Source: Xiphophorus maculatus (Eukaryota; Chordata; Actinopteri; Cyprinodontiformes; Poeciliidae). Taken from it: a stretch of DNA of 64,000 nt. Below the pieces are notes generated by a model, which saw only the letters and a list, made by a program, of their open reading frames with translations, did no database searches and was not told the origin of the DNA. The stretch covers positions 14,092,594 to 14,156,593 of the forward strand of contig NC_036453.1 in the NCBI RefSeq assembly GCF_002775205.1. The letters are read 5' to 3'. Of the stretch, positions 47,298-61,395 are shown one piece after another. Made by a program: the position numbers and the translations under genes. The number at the start of each line of letters is the position of its first letter. Positions within the stretch are counted from its first letter, which is position 1.

Positions 47298-50200
47298 ACA
47301 AAGGTCAATGTTTTCTTTGTCTTGTGTGACGCCTTTGTTCAGTCACAGAGAAGTCGGCGTGGAGGCAAAGGGTGGAACCGATAGCCGTGGAAAAGATGCA
47401 TCAGAAAGAATCTCGGCATCATTTTACTGTTTTTGACTTACGTCAACATGCAGAAGAAATTTTCAGTCCAAAGACTAAATGAATAATTGTAGATCGCGTG
47501 CAGTAGACCCATTTACTGCATGTGCAACCTTTACTCTTTTTTTTGCTCACACAATTTAGCACTGGCTATCCTTGAAATGTCCTTGTTAGGCTAACATTGA
47601 TAGATTTGGCCACGCCCACCAACGCTGTCAGTCATTGTGTTCATACATCGTAGCGTACACACACGTTCTCCTTTTTAGTTACTTTTTTTTATTTGTTGCT
47701 TCAAATAAGGTAATTGCAAAATTAGTTGACAATTGTTTGAATAATTGACTCATCCAGTTAATGCTTTGCTATGTGTCGTTGGAAAAGCTGTCATGGGAGC
47801 CCGAACTAGACTGGAGGGTCATACGGTAGCATGTATGTTAGAATAATGAGCATCCTATTTTACTATCCAAAGATAATGCATGTAATGTGAAATCATACTG
47901 TAGCATGTGTTCAAGAAGGCTCAGAGTCAAAGATGTGAACAGGCAAAATTTAATTTCTACAAAATCTTGGAACAAAACAAAATTCATGAGAAACCAGCGT
48001 CAGTCCAGAAGACAAAAACTCTTCGTGACAGCAGATTTTTTTTCAGTAACACAACTCTCTATGTTCAAATCCTATTTTTATTTTAATCTAAAAAAAATCT
48101 AGTAACCGATTCCAAAATGAAAAAGAAAATGGGGAAAGAAAGAAATAGCCATTTTGTCTTCAACGTTTTCTCCCTGCTTCAACTCTTTTAGACCAGCAGA
48201 GGGCGACAGTGCACATTTTATGACACCGTCAAATTGAAAATCTCCTCCCTCCCTTCAACATTGTTCCAGCAATATTTTTGGAATAAGGATGCTAATAAAC
48301 TATTAATGCTTTATAGGCTTAAGCTACATTTTTTCCCCCATCTTTATAGCTTCCAAGACCTTTGGAGTTACAATAACAACATTAGTCCATGTACACCATT
48401 TAACCAAGAAATGTAGGTACTGATAACGATCATCTTTTTCTTAATAATAAGGTGAGAAATAAATACTGCGGCCTTTTAAAAATGAAAGCAAATGTTTTCT
48501 ATTTTACAAATAAAATATGTTCGCAACACCTCACAAGCCAACAATTCATTTAAATGTCTGTGTGTAAACTTTACAAATGCCCAGGAGATATTTTGACAGC
48601 AAGTAAAGCTGCTAATCAAAAATATTTGAGCATTTTATTTGTGGGTTTCATGTTATTAAACCAAAAAAAAAAAAAAAACTTTACTTTGGAGAGTTTTTAC
48701 TGTGGAAAGCTGAAAACATGTGGGGTTAAGCTGGGTTCCTGACGCCCTTTCACCTTTAAAGGAGGACAGCGAATGCAGCAGTTAGAAATCTTGCTACGTG
48801 AAAAAGAAAATGTAAATGTAGCGTTCAGGAGGATCTGCTGCACAACAACAGCACCACTCTGGGGAATGTTCGCCACAGTCACGGGAGTGCTCATAGTGTT
48901 TATTATGTTGTAAATCTCTAAACCACACGAATCAAGGCTTTTTAAACATTTCTTTGACTGAAGGGGGGAAGTTTAGTCACTTTTGTTCATTCAAGAACAC
49001 AACTTAGCCACCTTAGCTTTCTTTTCCCTCCCAACTTTGAGGCCAGATGTTGGAAATCTGCTAAATCTAATAATAAAACATCTTTTTAGTGAGTTCTTGG
49101 TTAATAACTTCTGTTTTCTATCCTTATTTGCCTTATTAATCCAACATAGATGCTTTATGTCTGTGGTACTTTCCTTTAAATGAGAGGTTTCTGTACCCCA
49201 ACCAGCAGTTTCGTCCACACCATAGAAGAAGAAATACAATCAGTGTTTTTGAATCAGCATAATAAGACCATGCAGATACAGGGTTCCATCAACAATGTTC
49301 ATAACCTTCCATGTATTTTGGCTGGACTTGCAGATCCGATCAAGGCTGAGAACCGAAGCCCGACTGTATTAAAACTACGAGCTACAAACAGGAGCCGGAG
49401 AATTTTATCCTTCCCATTGGACTCCCAGCAACCGTATGCCCAATTTGGAGGTGTGCACACTTCACCCTCACTGGAAACCCGACTGACTCAAGCTGCTACT
49501 TGGCCAAATGAATGCAAATTAGCAAAAATAAAAGAATTATAGTGCAACAAACTCGGTTGGTTAGCTTTTCATAAACATGATCAAACGGAAACCTATCTCA
49601 AAGACCACAAACGTCTAACGAAACTCCAACACTTAGAAAAAAAGAAAAGTTAAACACTTCTCTGGTATATTGTTAGCTTGTGAGTTGCTATAGAAATGTC
49701 AGAAACGGCTGTGATTGGTGAGGAGAGCCAAGCATTACCACACAAAATCTACTAATAGTGGAAAACCAACAAACGGATGTGTTTGAATGCTACGCTGTGC
49801 ATCTGTGTGAACTGATGAAGGCGTCGGACAGTAGAATAAAAAAAAGTTTTAAAAAAAGGAAAGTAAAAAGTCATCATGCAGTTCAGTTGCACATTAAGGC
49901 TGATGAACATCTCCAGTCCAGAAAACAGATTTAAGTTTCTTCTAAGCAGAAGCAGAGACTGGAAGCAACTGGAGTTTTGGCAGTTTGAATATTTTACGTT
50001 TCGTCTGCGTCTGTTATTAAAGCCACAAGATCCAAAACCCCTTTAACTCTAAAGACGAGGTCTGAACTCATTTACTGCTTTGAGTCTCACCGTTTGTCCC
50101 TGGTAGGCTTTAGATTTTGAAAAAGAATAAAACTCACTAAATGTGGTGATGACTCGTGAAACCTGTGAGCTGACCTTGTTTCAAAACAAGAAACATCAAC

Positions 50201-50514
50201 GTGAAGCTCTTAAATAATGAAGCTTCTTCTTTTAAGAGAAAGTTTCCGATAAACAAAAACATTCAAGAGTTCATGAACCGCCAAATCGTAAGAGATGACA
50301 TGCCACAGGGTGCAAAACACAAAAGACAACCGAAATCATTAAATCGAGAGCTAACATAGCTTATAATCAGTAAAAGGCGAAACAAAGACGATCTGACAGA
50401 GTGATCTGAAGGCTGCCTCATCTCATATAAGCTCATCTCTGCCTGCCTTCACGTGGGGAAGAAAACCCTCTAACGTGGCCTGATTCCTTCGTTTGGACCT
50501 ACAGGGAGCGACTT

Positions 50515-53500
50515 CTACACTCTGAAGCTTTCTCCTTTGCCATCGATGTGGCGCAGACGCAGGTAGACGTCGGTGCCGATGCCCTGCATGGACTGTACGG
50601 ACAGGGAGCCGCCGAGGTACTCCGCGTAGGCCCTGGATGTGGGCAAGCCGAAACCAAATCTACGGGAGTAAAAAAAAAATGAATAAATAAAACAAATTGC
50701 CAGATTAGTGACGAATGGAAAAAGAAAGAAAGGGTGCGTCTGCACGTCCCATTCTTACCCATGCATCGGGCTGGACTGGTTCCCGCTGTTGGTGATGGTG
50801 TTGAACAGGTTGCTCATGCGGGGGTCCTGCACGCTCTCCTCTGCGGTGCTGAAGTGGTAATCCATCACCTTGTCGATTATTTTGTGAGGGATGCCGCCGC
50901 CACGATCTGCAATCCTGAACGCGCACAAAATGGAACCGTCACCGGAGGAAACCGCTGCAGGTAAAACGACGTACCGTCCTACACAGCGATGCACTGGAGG
51001 TAAGATGGTACGTAAATGAACGGTTCGGTACGTACTTCGGCCTTAAACAGGGCTGGAACATTTGTGCAAAGCACAGCTGCTGTTTGGAGTCACCAGGCCA
51101 GGTTAGATGTCTTCACCACTATTGCTACTCTTAACTTGTCGATATTCCTCTTCCTATGATGCTCCAACTACTAACTTCCATGGACTTTGGGGGATTTTAT
51201 TCGACTAACCAAGAGGGCGTCAGTGGGGAGCAAAAAGACACGAGGAAAATAAAAAAAACCTGAACATAGTAACTCGGATTTCTTTCACTCCCTTTTTATG
51301 CAGCAGTTCTGTTTCCCCTTTAAAGAGCAACCAGCAGCATAAAGACCAAGGAACCCAGCAGACGGTCAGGGAGAAGTGTCAGACAACGGCAAACAGCTTG
51401 AGGCAAACTGTTGTGATGACAAATATTAGTTGTGTACTCCACAAATGTGGCCTTTATGCCAAAAATATGGACTACACTGTCTAATTAGGGCAGTGTTTTT
51501 TAAAGTGGGTGTCACTAAGGGGGCGTCAGACGAGCCTCAGAAAGTTGGGGAGATTGTAAAAAAAATAAAATAATCCCATCCATTCATTCAGTCATCATTA
51601 TGGAACAGTTACCCCCCCCTACCAGCAGGAGGGGGTGCTGCTACCCATGTCCAGCGGTCAGCGGGTGAAAGGCAGGGTCACCCTGGACAGGAAGCCAGTC
51701 CATCGCAGAAGAAGAAAACTGAATCGGATAAACTTTTTTAATTCTATATTATTTAAAAACAAAATCTGTTAAAGTAACTTGTAGAAATGTTGCCGTGCTC
51801 ATCTTTCTGATTGGCTGCCAGTCACATTTATCAAGCTAATGTAGCGAGAGCAAAATGGAAACGTTTCTGACAAGAAGACCAAAACGGTCCAGCAGCCCAG
51901 CATGAAACCATAAGAACAGTAGAGATTAGATAAGCTTTCATGTGTGATTGGTATAAAACATAACACATTTTCATATAATCAAAAGCAAGGGATTGTGATG
52001 AAAAATGATTAGGTCATTAATTAAGATTAATAAAGCCTTAATTAAACACCTGATACTAATATTCCCACCGCAAAACTCATGGACAAGTAAAATCCGAAGT
52101 TATGAGGCAGCATGAATGTAATAATGACTGAATAGAGAATAAAGTGAGAAAAATAAACATTGTAAAGGTCAAACCTTCTTTACATACTTTGTAGTGTTTG
52201 TCTGTGCGGTCAGAAGCTAACGCTGTTTGGGAACTCGTGTCTGAGAGGATGGTTGATTTTCAGCAGGGATAGGGAAGTCGAGAGGACGCCTGAGTTTAAA
52301 TACAGGACGGTCAAATCGGAGTTCAACTTCCTGCCCGGTGCCCACATATGACATGCTCAGGTGCTGGAATGGCCCAGTTAAAGTTCAGCCAGCTGAATAT
52401 TAATGCAAGCCACAAGTTTCCTCTTTCTTGGTAAACATTGATCTTGCGGGCCAACATTTGGTCTCAAGAGTCGAACTCTTTGCATTTAGACCTGAAGCCA
52501 CTGACCTGATGACAAAGTCGATGTCGTTGTTGGCGATGGTGACCACCACATCGGGGACGTTGTACGGAGTGTCCAGGTGGCTCTCCATGGTGGCTCTGAA
52601 GGAGGAGCATCAATAAAAAGGTAAAACACTAACAGAAACGTTGCCCCCGGAAACAAAAATAACTCAAAACTATTCTGAGTCACGTAAGACACAGGAGATC
52701 GATTCAGTCTTTGTTCTGTTTTCACAGCCTAAAAACCATCAAACTAAACAACATTTTTGCTCTTCTTTTTTAACCACTTTCAATGGATCTCCTGATGACT
52801 GAAAAGTTCTTAGTAACTGTAAGGGAGGTGATACTTTCCACCAAAGTTTCAGAAGAGGAAAAAGAAACAGTTGAATCTTTCGGTCTTCAAACATCCTTCC
52901 TACAAACATCATTCATTACTAATCCCTCTTCTCCACTGCCTTCATTCATCATGCCTTCCCGCCATCATTCCCCCATTTTAACACATTTACCCATCATCCC
53001 AGCTTCCTACATCCCTCACCCTTCAAATACATAAAGATAAGCCTTCCTCAATGTGGCTCTGTGACGCTGCGGCGGGACGAGAGCTGACGCTCCGGTCTGT
53101 TACCTCATGGCGTTCTTGAGGAGCTCTGGCAGGATGTAGTCCAGCGGCAGCGGGATGAAAGGGAACCGGGCCGCCACGTGTCCGTTGATCCGGACCCGGG
53201 GAGAGTTACCGTACTGGTGTTCACACAGACGCCTGTCGACGCCACAGAGAACGAACCACAATGACCATTTCTCCATCTGTCCTGCAGTATTCTTACGCTG
53301 CTGCTATATTTAGTATTTTCATTTGTCTTTTCTTGTTTTATTTTACCCTTTAAATTTGTCTTTTTTTCTTCTTTTGTGTGCTTATTGTTGTTGCTGTTGT
53401 GATTTTGATGAGGTCACGATAATAAAAAAAGTCAAAGGCTTACTTCCACCAACACGTTTTCCCGTCCACACCTCGACTTCTTGCCTTTGCAGGAATTCAA

Positions 53501-56500
53501 ATATTGTTTATTACATATTTCTATGTTCATTTTTTTCTGCGTTGTGTATTTTTGACTGGGTAGAAATGGCCAAAAAAAAACTATACTATAGTTACTTTAA
53601 ATTCCTAACCTTCTGGAGAGATTAATCTAATCAAATTTAATCTAATCTAATAAGCAGTGAAAAGCAGCTTGTTCCAATTTCAAATCTTTGTCTGTCAATG
53701 AGTGATTCTAACTGAAATCAAGCTGATTTTATAGGGAAAAAATGCTTTAATTAGCATTTATGTTCAGCTATGTTTATTTTTCAATACAGTTTAATAAAGA
53801 TTAGCACATAAATACATGAGATTAAAGCCAAGTGGCTAATTTCCATCTCTAGTCCTGCTGGCAGGTTGGTGTCAAAACAAACAAGGACAACCTTACAAGT
53901 TTTCTTATTGACTTTGTGTAAACAATGAAACTATGTCTATTAAAGTCTTTCGTGAAATAATAACTTAAAAGTACAAAACACTTCAAATATTTGGTCCAAC
54001 GGCCACTATCGCTGTTTGTAGACAAACTATTGTAGAAATCTCTTCTTGAAACGTTGCTTTCAGAAGAAAAGGAACTATTTAGACTCCATGAACATCACTG
54101 CTCCCAACAAACTCAACGGGTTTTGCATATTGATGAAGATTTGTGCACACGTTCAGCTTACTCAGAGCACATAAACACTGCATGCTGTCATAAATATAAC
54201 CCACGAATCAGAACCGTAAAATAATTCCAGTCAGAATTTTGAATTCCTGAAACGGCGCAAAGATGACGAGACGAGGAGCGCAGCATTTTTAAACTTGATT
54301 AACATCAGGCTAATTTTTAAAACATTTACACTCACGAAACCGTCCCGCCCGCTGAGCAAACATCCCAACTAAAAATACAGCAAAATTATCACTGGGACGT
54401 ATGAACCCTACTAAATAACTGATTTGTGCCTCAATTTAAAAGGAAAATCATCCGAAACCCAGCAGGAAGCTGCTGACGGATTCCAGGAGCATCGCTTGAC
54501 AGGAAGACTCACGGTAAACAGAGCGATGGCTCATATCTCATTCACCTGTGTATAGCAGCCGACCTCTGACCTTCCTCTGCCAATAAAAGAGCTGAAAGCA
54601 GCAGGAAGCCATCTGACGGCGCCGAGCAAACAAACTCACCTGGAAAAGTCCACCCACTTCTCGATGATCTTTTTAGGAGAAAGGCGTCTGCAAATGATCC
54701 CCACAAAATCCGCCTGGAAAACAAACAAATTCCTGTCACAGAAAAACACCTGATATAAACATCAGCTTCTTTAAATTATCGGCTTTTATTTATAGACTTT
54801 CTCAAACCAGAGTCAACTATCAGAATCAGAAGAGGAATGTTTTTTCTGTAGCGCACTAATTATCACAACCCAAAGTGCTCAAAGGGAATAAAAATTATAA
54901 AATAAAATTAAGGTGCAGATATGAAAAGGCATAAAAGAATAAACTTTAATAAAATCTTTAATAAATCTTTCAGTCCAGATTTAAATGTTCCTGGTTATCT
55001 CATGTTTTCAGGGAGTTGATTCTAGAGCGGAGAAACAGGATGAGCTGAAACTGTCTGATTGTTGTTGTTTTTTTTTTTCAGAAAACACAGCTGCAGTGAC
55101 TTAACCTACTGGAAATAAATGAGAACTTTTATTCTGGTGATGTTTTTTTTAACTGACTTTAAGTTGTCAGAATTTAGATCCGAGACCAAAACTACTCCCT
55201 CGTATGCTCTGTAGCCTAAACCCCAGTTCAACCTTTTTTTGGAGCTAAGCTATATAAACTGGGTGCCATCTTTATGTTTCTGTGTAAATTGTATAACAGC
55301 GTATTAAGAAAAAGTCAATTTACGCCACAAGACTCAGAAATTTTCTAGAAAAAACCAGGACATTTTTCAGTTTGAAAAGTCAGAAAAAGCAGAAATTTTG
55401 AGATCAGTCATAAAAGTCGAACATTTTTTTTACTTTTTACAGAAATTGACTCCTCTTTTTATTCTACGATCAGCGGCCCTAATACGCTGTCGGAAAATTG
55501 TGAAATTTCTCGTCAACTTCTTAAATTCTGCAACATTTGGTAAAAACTTCTCAGTGCTTCCCTCTATGCATTAAATGGTGCCTACTGCAGTTTAATTTTT
55601 CTATTGGTAACAATCATTCAGGTATAAAATCATCTCACTAAGACACACGCCCTCTGGTGGCAAGTCAGAGGTTGTCAGCAAAGTCTCAATAAGAGAAAAA
55701 AATCTCTGGATTTGTCACAAGTCACTTCTTTTCTTAAGTGCTAGAAGAGTTCTGAAAGTTGTTAAATAAAGCGACAAAATCTACAGAGTCTTCCCTCTTC
55801 CTAACCACAGCCCCGCTTAACTCTTTGCACTCATCCCCACACATGGCCACGCCCCTATTAATCACTGGGCTCCGCCCACTTCAGTGGAATTTTTCAATAT
55901 TTCTGTTTTTACATCGGATAATTCAATACTCGCACTTTATTTTATTATACATACAAAGTCTGAAAACTCTACATATAAATACTAATTCATGTAGCAGTCA
56001 GACATACATTTTCTTCATGAAGAGCCAGATGGTGTGTGGCTAACATTCGGATTCCCAGACGGGAACACAGCGTTGTATCCAAGAAGTTCCTGATGATGGT
56101 CTCATCCTGGAAGACGGAGAAAACAGAAAACGGTAACTGACGAGGCTCCCGGTCTTTCTGTCCTGAAACCCTCAGCCATAATTCCTCCAGTAAATAGTAA
56201 TAACGACCAGAGTGCAGCTCTTGCCTGGATGTGTCGTCGACACTCCCGGAAGCCCTGGGCCAGCATGGTCACCACGTCTTTGTGGTCGTCCAGCAGCTGC
56301 TGCACCAGTTTACAGAAACGAGCCTCGACCTCCTGGTCCTTGATCTGACCACAGAAGCAAACTTCACACTGAGTCTGAAAATGATTTCCTTCAGTCAAGG
56401 AATTTCGTTTCACACGATGACATTTGAAGTGGTTGTAAAGACGAACCCAATAAATCCATGTGTAGAAGTGTGTTTGTTTGTTCCTATAATCATTTTTTCC

Positions 56501-59500
56501 AGGCAGGAAGTGATGCTGAGCAGAACCTTTTGCCTTTTAAAGTCAACTACAGTGTCTATAAATACTTTTCACCGCCGTGGATGTTTTACCCTTTTTACTG
56601 CTTGTGCAAATCAACCAACCATGAGCAACAAAATGATTTTCACAAAAAAATACCCAACAACTTTGATATCAAAATGAAACCTGATTTCTGCATATTAACA
56701 CAAAATAGCAGTAAGTGATCCAGTCAAATAGTGCTTCGAGTCAAACTGAGTGGAACGGAGATCGCCTGAATGCAGTAACTGCGGTAAAAAGGAGCCAGTA
56801 TTCATGGCTGAAGAAACACTCCGACCAATCAGAGAGAAGATTATTGAAACGTATTGCAAAGTCAGGGGATGGATAGAAAACAATTTCTAAGGCCCTGGAT
56901 ATGAACAAATGTTGTCATTGCAGCCAAAAGTACATTTACTAAATACTAACTTGAACGGGGTGAATATTTATGCAATCACACATTTTATGTTACATTTTTA
57001 TTTAACCATAAATATGTTCGTTTTTTTGTAAACTTTTTGTCAGAAAAGCCACATTTTGTTGATCATGACTGATTTGTAAGAGAAATAAAAAAAAAATGAA
57101 ACATTCAAAGAGATGAATACTTTTCATCGGCACTTTATCTACTAAATTCTTATTAACCGGCAGACCGAAGTAAAAATGAGAGAGAGCTTCTCACCTGGGT
57201 CTGCAGTGTCCTGTTGTTCTCGTCTATGCCAAACATTTCAGATTAAAAGTACTTTTTGTTTGCTAACAAATAAAATTACAAAAAAATAATAATAATAAAA
57301 CAATATGTTTGAACTTGCTTAACAGTAAACTAAGCATCCAATATTTTAATTAAATAGTCAAATGGTAGAAAATGTGGCATAAATCATTGTAAATGTAGAA
57401 AGGTTGTCATGCACCAGCTGAGCTGTTTTCACAAGAGACAGGAGGGAAGCAGATTAGCTTCACTAGTCCATGACGGGATAAACCAAATAAATCTGTAACA
57501 GGGGTGTACAAACTTCTTGCGATGGAGGCCAAAGTTGTTACCCTGAAAGCATGCCCGGGCCACAAACATAAAGTCAAAAATGTATTCATCAAAATAAGGT
57601 TCTCGTGTTTTTTGTACTTTTGTCTCCTCAACAACAAACTAAACTTTTGCAAATCTGGCCGATTTCTTCACCCAGATCTGAGGAACAGTTGCTCAATGTT
57701 TGTGGTTCAATTTACTGCAAAATGAAGATGACTGCTTGAATCTTGCTAATAAATGAGAAGTTGCCTTGTGCCTAAATCATTCTTTATTTAAACACAGTTT
57801 TATCTGCAAAAATGTCTAAAAGATAATAAAAAAGTCAATTTGCTTCAATGACCTGCTTACAGGCCAGATTTGCTCAACTGCTGAATAGCGGTCGCTTTCG
57901 GGGGCCACAGCACATTATGCAACGGGCCAGAATTGGCTCTCAGGCTGCACTTTGCACATCCGTGATCTACACTGCTAATGATTTTTTTCCTTTTATTAAT
58001 TTGATGAAATTTTGTGCAAAAGAGTCATTTACCTAAATGTTCTCTATCCTTAAAGCTAAAACGGCTGTTTCCTGGTTCAGAGCAGATGAAAAAGCCGTGA
58101 AGCTGCTGTTTTCAGGTGAATCCATGTTTTTAACAATAGATGACATCTTCCCCCCTCTCCCTCCCCCTCCCTTGAGAAATGCTGAACTTGAACTCATGAA
58201 CCCAAACCGTGTGCCGTTGCAGTATTTCCTGTTTGCGTGACACTCACCTGGGGAAAGTCGCTGAGCATGTGGTAGGCTCTGATGTACAGCTCGTGCTGCA
58301 AGAAAGAGCAAAAGAGACGGATCTCAGTCACATGACCAGAATCGACCGCACAGCGACGCCAACAAACTCTCGCATGGGTCGCGTTACAGAAGCTCTCAGG
58401 ATCCTCCTCTGTTTTTCCTTCTGTGTAAATAACATTTTGTAGCAGTTATAATTCATCTGCTAACGGATATTTGAGCTGACCTCCGTTTCTTCTGATTGCA
58501 CGAAGAAAGGAGTCGGGCTTTATGCAACCAGAGGAGGAATCTGGGTGAAGGTTCATCAACCACGTTGAGAAGAGCTCAGAGGGAGAAAACTGGCTGGAAG
58601 AGACGCCGACTCTGCTTTTATGTCACAAAAAGCTCTTTCTGTTCCACAGAAGCATTTATTCTGGCTGATTAGAGCGGCTGTGCAGCCTGTGCAGAGGAAT
58701 GCTGCCTGTTTAATCTCAGCCTCCAAGAACAATGTGTTCCCGCTGGATGTTCTGGCACCCGACTTTACAGCCAAAAAAAAAACAAAAAACAACAGACGGA
58801 TTCATCATGAGACAGCGTCATTACAACCTTTAAAGATGTGCCTTGTCTCAAAGTATTCATACCCCTAAAATGTTCCTGTATTCTGTCACATTACAACCAC
58901 AAATCTAAGCGGAAGGAAAAATAGTCACAGTTTTCAAAAATCAGTCAACCAGCTAAAACCTCAGGCAAACGTCAGGGTGGAGAATATTGTAACATCAATT
59001 TTCAAGTATTTCCACAGATTCTCATCTAGATTTATGTCAAAGCTTTGACTAGGCCAGCAGTGGCCAAACGTTTTGCCGTGGGGGGCACAAATCATCAAGT
59101 TGAAAGCTCTTGGGGGCCACAAAAATATTTCTTTCTCGATAAAACGTTTAGACTAAATACATTGTGCCTTTCTTATTTTTATTTGCTCAATAGTAAACTA
59201 AACCAAATATGCAAAATAGTCACATTTTTGTAGAAAATCAATCTATAGAACATTACAGATTTTTTTTCTGGGCTCTGCAACACCAACAAGGTGTGGATTA
59301 ATGTTTCATCTGAAGCATTTTGAAATTAAGATTAATGTAGAAACCTAGTAAACAAATTAACACTTTGTTGATTCTATGTTTTTTTATTTTAAGGCTTTAC
59401 TTGTCAAAAAAAATCCATTCTAAAGAATAATATAAGTTATTAATGTCTGATTTATTCTAGAACTTTTCGGAAGGTGAAAATTTCAGTGTTGACACAACAA

Positions 59501-61395
59501 AACGACGTGTCAACATGTAAACACGTCCACATGACAACATGTGTTTACATACGACAATATGTAAACACGACAGCTTGTCAACACGACGACACGTCGACAT
59601 ATCAACACATCGACGGAAGCGTTCCAGGAGAACAGACTGGAAAGTTTGTTTGAGGATTGTTGCAGAGGATCTGACAAGACAGCAGGAACTAAAATTAAAT
59701 CTAATCACACATCATTTATCCGTCTGTTTTGATTTTTCACTTTACCAAACATTTAAGTGGTTAAAAGGATTTAAAAAGGGAAGAGAGAGCAGCAGACTGC
59801 CACAGTTAGCAGGTCAATCCTGCAGAAAGGTGAAGACAGAAGCTCCTCCACTCTACTGGGATCAGCAACTTCAGCACAAAATAACTGGAAAACCCTGACC
59901 AGCACAGAGCTTTTGTGTTTAGTGGGAAGGCCCTTCATTCCCAGGCCGGGTGAACCTGTAGCGGCGGTGGATGTTTCTCCGTTTTCAGCTCTGCTCAGCA
60001 GTTAGTGAAACGTTACACCCCGGAGCACGCAGGTTACGCCTCTGATTTACTCGTTTGTTTTGGCTCTAGCGTCTGATTTACAACGACTCACTGCTGCATA
60101 AGAAGCGTCGTGGAAATGGGGTCATGTTTTGACGTTGGGTTTCTGAACAACCATGTAATAGTAATAAATATTTGTAGGCGCTGGACTCAAGAAATGAGAC
60201 TCAGCAGAAACTTTGGATTCAGTAGCACTAAATCTTCTCTATTTGGATGAAAACAACATCTAAAATTTAAATACAAATCTGGATTGTTTTGATTTTTTAG
60301 CATGAACAATTAAAAGAATAATATTACTGAATCCCATTTGAATTCAGAATGTTACCTCTCTGATATGAATAGAATGAAACAAAACTATTTTCATGTTATA
60401 ATCTTGTACATTATATTATTATTAATATTGTTTATTTATTTATTTATATATTATTTTATTTTATTAAACTTTTTGCTCTTTCTTGTGAGCCTTTATGTCT
60501 ACAGGCTGCTGTTACATTTGAATTTTCCCACTGTGGGACAATAAGGGCTACTTCTACTCTAAAATGAAAAGATATTGCATTTCCAGACGCAAATCTTCAA
60601 AGTTTTCCATCAATTTTTGGGAGCAAAGCCTGAAAACATATCATCATCCTGTCTTCTTCTTCGTGGTTTCTGTCAGTAGTAACATCAGGTTGTTGATCAT
60701 ATGATTTGTGTGATGTGAAAAAAGTGTTTCCATTGCAGTTTTGCGAAATGCATTAATTTCGATACTGCTGAGAAACCCCCCCCCCCACCTCATCCTAAAG
60801 CAAAAACTTTATATAGAAAAATGAGAGTGTTTCGCAAAATTGTGGAGTTTCTATTAAGTAGATTTATTTTCGAAATGTTACATGGAAACGCAGCTTGTGT
60901 TTCTGTCGTGAATTTAAAATGATTGACAGTTTCAGTTTCAAATTTCCACCAGTTATTCCACACCTTTCTCCGGTCTGTGGAAGTTCAGCACTGACTCATG
61001 AGGACAGTCCCAGTTCTTATTATGACCTCAGCTGTAGCGGGTTCCTTCATGTTTAGCTCTAAAAAATAAAATACTGACTTTACCAAGGAGTTTCTACAGG
61101 ATTGTGCCCTTACCACTTGAAGAATGGTTGGGTTGCAGCCGATGATGAAGGGCAGACTGCGGAAGCCCTTGATGCGATGGGCGATCCGCACAGGCAGCTC
61201 CTTGTGAAGGTACTTGGCACTGCTCTGGGATCACACACATACACACGCACGCACACAGTGAAAAGCTGCAGAGCGTGAAGGCACTGCGGTTAGATGATGT
61301 ACTCTCAGTGTGGGTGAAGTGTTTACCAAGATGTGGTGTCCATCAGGAGATTTCCCAGAATACAGCAGGGTCGCTAAGGTCAACCGCACTGAGGC
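50515..61395 (-). CDS. bckdk: Branched-chain alpha-ketoacid dehydrogenase kinase, ten 3' exons (start outside window)
   Basis: Mitochondrial matrix kinase that phosphorylates the E1-alpha subunit of the branched-chain ketoacid dehydrogenase complex, inactivating it and sparing Leu, Ile and Val. Exons in transcript order: 61395-61327, 61224-61114, 58295-58248, 56344-56225, 56106-56008, 54713-54640, 53232-53104, 52595-52506, 50914-50759, 50659-50515. They give 346 aa plus TAG, with no frame break. Seen: SVRLT start of the four-helix domain, [31 protein letters not shown], then the GHKL ATPase domain with N-box [10 protein letters not shown]1 box DRGGGI and G2 box GFGFGLP. The C-terminus is [14 protein letters not shown] plus RV. 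Compared with about 412 aa in human, the first exon with the transit peptide and about 65 residues is missing, presumably beyond position 64000. The intron after 56225 begins with GC. Confidence 0.95.
51565..51725 (-). mobile_element. Truncated second-family SINE fragment (bckdk intron)
   Basis: Retains only the 3' part: CCATCCATTCATTC, CCAGCGGTCAGCGGG and CACCCTGGACAGGAAGCC. A similar short fragment starts near 28075 (CCATCCATCCATTTTCTG). Confidence 0.55.
56520..57140. mobile_element. Tc1-like non-autonomous element (bckdk intron)
   Basis: The left end ACAGTGTCTATAAATACTTTTCACC and the right end GATGAATACTTTTCATCGGCACTTT are approximate inverted repeats. The interior holds GGGGTGAATATTTATGCAATCAC, a Tc1 3'-end hallmark. 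No transposase frame. Confidence 0.6.
57495..57980. mobile_element. hAT-like 'ggggtgt...gggcca' repeat
   Basis: One end reads CAGGGGTGTACAAACTTCTT and the other GGGGGCCACAGCACATTATG...GGGCCAGAATTGG, as in a common teleost hAT-derived family. A partial relative lies at about 59055-59250 (CAGTGGCCAAACGTTTTGCC...GGGGGCCACAAAAATATTTC). Confidence 0.55.
58840..59050. mobile_element. Tc1-like relic (bckdk intron)
   Basis: CAAAGTATTCATACCCCT, CTGTCACATTACAACCACAAATC and TTTTCAAGTATTTCCACAGATTCTC correspond to the outer part of fish Tc1-like elements. Confidence 0.65.
59505..59615. repeat. Degenerate minisatellite of ACACGTCGACA-type units
   Basis: Roughly eight units alternating CAACAYGT, AACACGAC and CACGTCGACAT, several of them palindromic. 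In a bckdk intron. Confidence 0.6.
60720..60900. mobile_element. GTTTCCATT-family MITE relic
   Basis: Shares CGATACTGCTGAGAAACC and CCTCATCCTA blocks with about 22420-22450, and ends ACATGGAAACGCAGC, roughly inverted to its start. Confidence 0.55.

Larger units (their letters stand above)
45650..50514. other. Convergent 3' region of orai2 and bckdk
   Basis: Holds the two 3' UTRs end to end. No conserved coding exon seen. A 120-codon plus-strand ORF at 49180-49542 has no recognisable motif and is more likely chance within the bckdk 3' UTR. Confidence 0.5.

Noticed and set aside
49180-49542. 120-aa plus-strand ORF between orai2 and bckdk
   Set aside because: No recognisable motif, poor context, and located where the bckdk 3' UTR is expected.
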